Origin: Acorus gramineus
Taxonomy: Eukaryota; Streptophyta; Magnoliopsida; Acorales; Acoraceae
Direction of reading: 5' to 3'
DNA: 64,000 bases
Assembly (NCBI GenBank): GCA_030737835.1
Contig: CM060855.1
Location: forward strand, 9,091,434-9,155,433
The position numbers were made by a program, and so were the translations under genes. Of this stretch, positions 60,745-64,000 are shown in pieces; the stretch's first letter is position 1, and every line of letters begins with the position of its first letter. The notes beneath the pieces were generated by a model. It saw only the letters and a program-made list of their open reading frames with translations. It did no database searches and had not been told where the DNA came from.

Positions 60745-63700
60745 TCATTGGCGGTTATTTCTCCGTCTTCGAAAATGTCTGAGGATGAAAGTATCTGCAT
60801 ACAAAGGGTAGTTTGTTCTGATGAGACCTTTTATGCATTTCCAGTATGAGAAATCAATCGACTCCCCGTCCGTCCTTTTTATGAACAAACAGCGTGAGTT
60901 CTCGAAATCTGGATGATACCCAACCTGTAAGAAACCAAAAAATGTTGGTAGTGTCACACCAAATTAAAAGTCTGCTAAACTTAAAAGTACTGCTGCATGA
61001 GATATTTCTATGTAATATAGCCACCCTGATCTCGGTATGAAAAAAATTGGCCATCATCATATATGCTGAGCATATTCGTGAATAAAATGCTAAAATCAGA
61101 TGCATGGCACATAACTACACAATGATTGTTAAAAGGTAGCTGCAAAAGAATGATTATTCATTTGAAAAGAAGCTTTCATGAAGGGTAAAAAAAAAACTGA
61201 TGAACTGAAATGTGTAGATCTGCATGAAGAAAAACAGAGCTGCTTTTTTTTTCCCAAAAGAATTAAATCTATATGAAAATTCATGCTAGCAAGAGTTACA
61301 CTGACTGGCTGTGCATAACTGATGATCAATCCTCCATCTAGGCATCCATTCCCAGATGATAAAGCCAATTCTCTTGGAAAAATAATGTTAATATGACCAG
61401 CAAAACCAATTTTGCTTAACTAAGATATGGTACCACACTGGCGTAGACATGCTAACTAAAGCAGTGTATTTTATTGTCATTTGTCTCCTCAAAAATATTA
61501 CATAGTTGTCAAATGGGGAATCAATAACTCTTTCCTAAAAAGGAAAAAAGTGTGCCACTCATTTTCTTGAAATAGCTAACAAGAAGACAATGGATCATGC
61601 ACCTGGTTCATAGGAAATTAGAAATAAGATGTGTCATAGGATTTACCATTTAACATAAAAACAGGATTTGCAATTTTAAGAAAATTAGGGAGTTATTTTT
61701 AAATTTTAAGAAAATATCTACCAAATTCCCATATCAATTGAAGTGGTCTCAAAAGTTCTTTGAAAACTGGGATCACCAATGGACATATTTGCTATCCTAG
61801 ATACTCTATAATGTAATGTGATCCTCCATGTTGTGTATTCAAGAACAGTCAAGAATCACATGACATAAATTCTCAGTTCAAAAATGTGATGCATGCATTT
61901 CCAGTATTTACCATCCTATCTGAGCATAGATCTTCTCACACTTTCCATAGAGTATTTGACCAAAGACCTTGTAGTGCTGGAGATCTTCTGATGCTCAGTG
62001 ACATTCAGAATTCTAGAGGAATCAACAAGAGGGGAAAAACTAGAGATTTATCTTTGCTTGCCAGAGTGGGCAAATTATCCCTAATCCACCACCCTCATTC
62101 TTCTTCTTCCTTTGGCAAATGCACACAAGGCTCCACTTTTAGAGAGGTTAGGCTTCCCTACACATGGTAAATATCACATTCCTACTGAGTAGGACTCTTT
62201 AACTTTCTCCTAAACAGATATTTCTAAATTTAGTGCCTATAAAATACATCCTTGTATTGAACTCTAACGAACATATAGCACAAAATAGATGTCTCAACCT
62301 AGACCCATAAGGCAGCTTGTGATGGAAACAACTCCCAAACCTACCATTGCAAGGGATCAATGCAATAAAGGAATTTTATGTTCCATGTAAAAGGGAAAAA
62401 GTAATGTCTTTTCATTGATTTCAATGTATGACTCATTAACATTTTATAACTGCTCATAAAATATCCTTGATGATTTTGACACACGGTGATTATGATTTGA
62501 GGATAGACCATCCAAGACTGAAAGTCAAGTTGTCAATTGTATGAAGATGCTGCATGGAAAGGATTTGTAGCCGGTAAATCCATGCCCGTGAGTTACCGGG
62601 TTTGGCATTTATCATATCAGAAGGATTTACGAAATTGTTCATATATCCTGAAGAGTTGGTGAAAGGTGTGGTCAGAGCTTACACAAAGACATGGGACTTC
62701 TAAATTTTTTATTATAATAATAATGCAATCTCCTTGTATCACTAGATTGCTGTTTATTCTTAAGAAAGTAAATTCCTTAGAACTCTGTTCCATATATTTT
62801 CTGAAGAAATCTTTTCCATGCTCATGCAATCAACTAGGGCTGATAAACGAACCAAACCACTCGGGCTCGGCTCGGTTTGAGCTCGTCCAGGCTCGTTCAA
62901 TTAGATAAATGAGCAAGCTTGAATAATTTTTAAAGCTCGGTTAGGCTCGGGACCTGGATCGAACTTCATTTTATGTTCAAACTCGACTCATTTGTGTTAT
63001 AAAAAACTTAGGTGAAGCTTGGCTCAATTCCTTTGTAAAATCAGAACATTAAATCAATATAAAATTATGCTCATTTAAGCTCATGAGATTGACTCATTTA
63101 GGCTAAAATTTTGTTTTCAACCCCTAAAAATCTTAAAATGAAGAAGAACATTAGGCTCGTGATCTCGGCACGGCTCAACTCAACTCGGCTCATTTATAAA
63201 CAAGCCGAGCTTGAACATGTCAAAGCTCGGCTCGTTTGGCTCGTTTACCACCCCTACAATCAACTGCTTAAAGCAAAGTTACAGAGATCTCCGCAACCAC
63301 AATTACTAAAACACAAATCAGTAAGGATCATTTTTTGCAAAATATTCTCATTTTTTTTTTATAAAAGACTATCACTTCTGAGTCATTTAGGTACTGAACT
63401 GAATCACCCCCAAAAGGACATTAAAGCTTGTCAATATGGAATTTTCTGCAATACGAGCATCATATCTCCAAATATTCCATGGTGAAAAGGTGTTAAAAGA
63501 CAGATGTTTCCTTGGCAATAGTTTTGCACTTCCTTGTATAGTTTGCATACATTGAAATAGCTGTATGGGATCATGTCGTATAGATGCATGCTTTATTGAA
63601 GTTAAAAGCAATAACATAGTAAATGAGACTCCCAATTAAAAGAACAGTTCAGATGCAAACATACTGTGAGGTAATCAATTCCGCATCCTATCTTTTTCTG

Positions 63701-63779
63701 GGATTCTGGATGATACGGAAGTAACCTTTCCAAAATCATTTTCTCGTGCTCCGGACTCAATCTATCCCCACTTTCATAT
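60745..63779 (-). CDS. DCL: DCL-type DUF3223 protein, 3' part
   Basis: Two exons are visible: 63779-63665 and 60924-60745 (stop). They join in phase across a 2740-bp intron. The product reads YESGDRLSPEHEKMILERLL, PYHPESQKKIGCGIDYLT, then VGYHPDFENSRCLFIKRTDG and DFSYWKCIKGLIR, ending ILRHFRRRRNNRQ. This is the DUF3223 (DeCL) domain of DCL, 'defective chloroplasts and leaves', which is needed for plastid 4.5S rRNA processing. The same fold ends the largest subunits of plant Pol IV and Pol V. The short basic C-terminus just after the domain fits a stand-alone DCL protein. The 5' exons lie beyond the right edge. The exon starting at 63779 begins with one base that completes a split codon, so the preceding exon ends in phase 2. 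I could not place that exon inside the window. Confidence 0.9.
62827..63264. mobile_element. hAT-type MITE with perfect 8-bp target duplication, in the DCL intron
   Basis: The element (62835-63256, 422 bp) has terminal inverted repeats TAGGGCTGATAAACGA and TCGTTTACCACCCCTA (14 of 16 match). It is flanked by identical CAATCAAC at 62827-62834 and 63257-63264. Both subterminal zones are packed with GGCTCG/CGAGC motifs, as expected for hAT transposase binding. It has no coding capacity, so it would need a transposase in trans. Confidence 0.92.
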
Positions 63780-64000
63780 CTGCATCAAAAGATTACATTA
63801 ATTGTTACACCCATTGATCAGTATCAGCAAGGAATTTCATGGTATTACCAGTCATACTTTTAGAATTAGCCATGAAAACAATAGATATATATGTATAGAA
63901 CATTGCTAATACCTCGTTTTCCATCACCTAATAAGAAAAGGTATCTTCACAGTTACTAGAGGAGCAAAAAAAAGCTATTGTTTTTATTCCAAAAATATTA

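Noticed and set aside
1-64000. CRISPR array, operon, phage or bacterial defence system
   Set aside because: All recognised genes are spliced or single plant nuclear genes. The only repeats are microsatellites, tandem duplications and eukaryotic transposon families.

Overview
This is nuclear DNA from a flowering plant. It shows GT-AG spliced genes of plant-specific families, AT-rich intergenic DNA with long A/T runs and many short transposon relics. Some genes have strikingly GC-rich first exons, and one intronless gene is very GC-rich. That compositional pattern, with long introns, fits a non-grass monocot best, but the species call is weak. I see no bacterial, phage, CRISPR or plasmid content.

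Layout, left to right. (1) About 39-2560 (+): 3' part of a tandem-domain DJ-1/PfpI gene (DJ1C-like), cut by the left edge. (2) 5468-8780 (-): complete five-exon remorin gene (546 aa), convergent with DJ1C. (3) About 8.9-13.8 kb: AT-rich intergenic DNA. (4) 13947-17830 (+): complete seven-exon THO complex subunit 5 gene (819 aa). (5) 17.8-32 kb: gene-poor stretch with a Harbinger-like MITE, a neprosin-domain pseudogene fragment, a 5'-truncated retroposon with a perfect 15-bp target duplication, a thiazole synthase (THI1) pseudogene, tandem repeats and microsatellites. (6) 32342-36168 (+): complete ABF/AREB-type bZIP gene (361 aa) with ABRE-like cores upstream. (7) 36.9-38.7 kb: element with inverted related arms around a GC-rich core, a possible gene-capturing transposon. 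(8) 39593-42871 (+): nine-exon gene joining a universal stress protein domain to a pseudokinase (520 aa). (9) 48236-49474 (-): intronless, GC-rich SUKH (SMI1/KNR4-like) gene, 412 aa. (10) 49.6-60.7 kb: repeats and unexplained DNA. (11) 60745 to beyond the right edge (-): 3' part of a DCL-type (DUF3223) gene whose long intron carries a hAT MITE with a perfect 8-bp target duplication.

For all complete genes I assembled exons by hand from splice sites, and the exon lengths sum to whole codon counts. The genes are functionally unrelated: plastid/redox, membrane scaffold, mRNA export, ABA transcription, a putative signalling pseudokinase, an uncharacterised SUKH protein and plastid rRNA processing. 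The window is an ordinary gene neighbourhood, not an operon-like system. The most informative novelties are the retroposon families recovered from inside introns, the inverted-arm element at 37-38.7 kb and several exon-like segments I could not assign. I did not find a convincing previously undescribed biological system.
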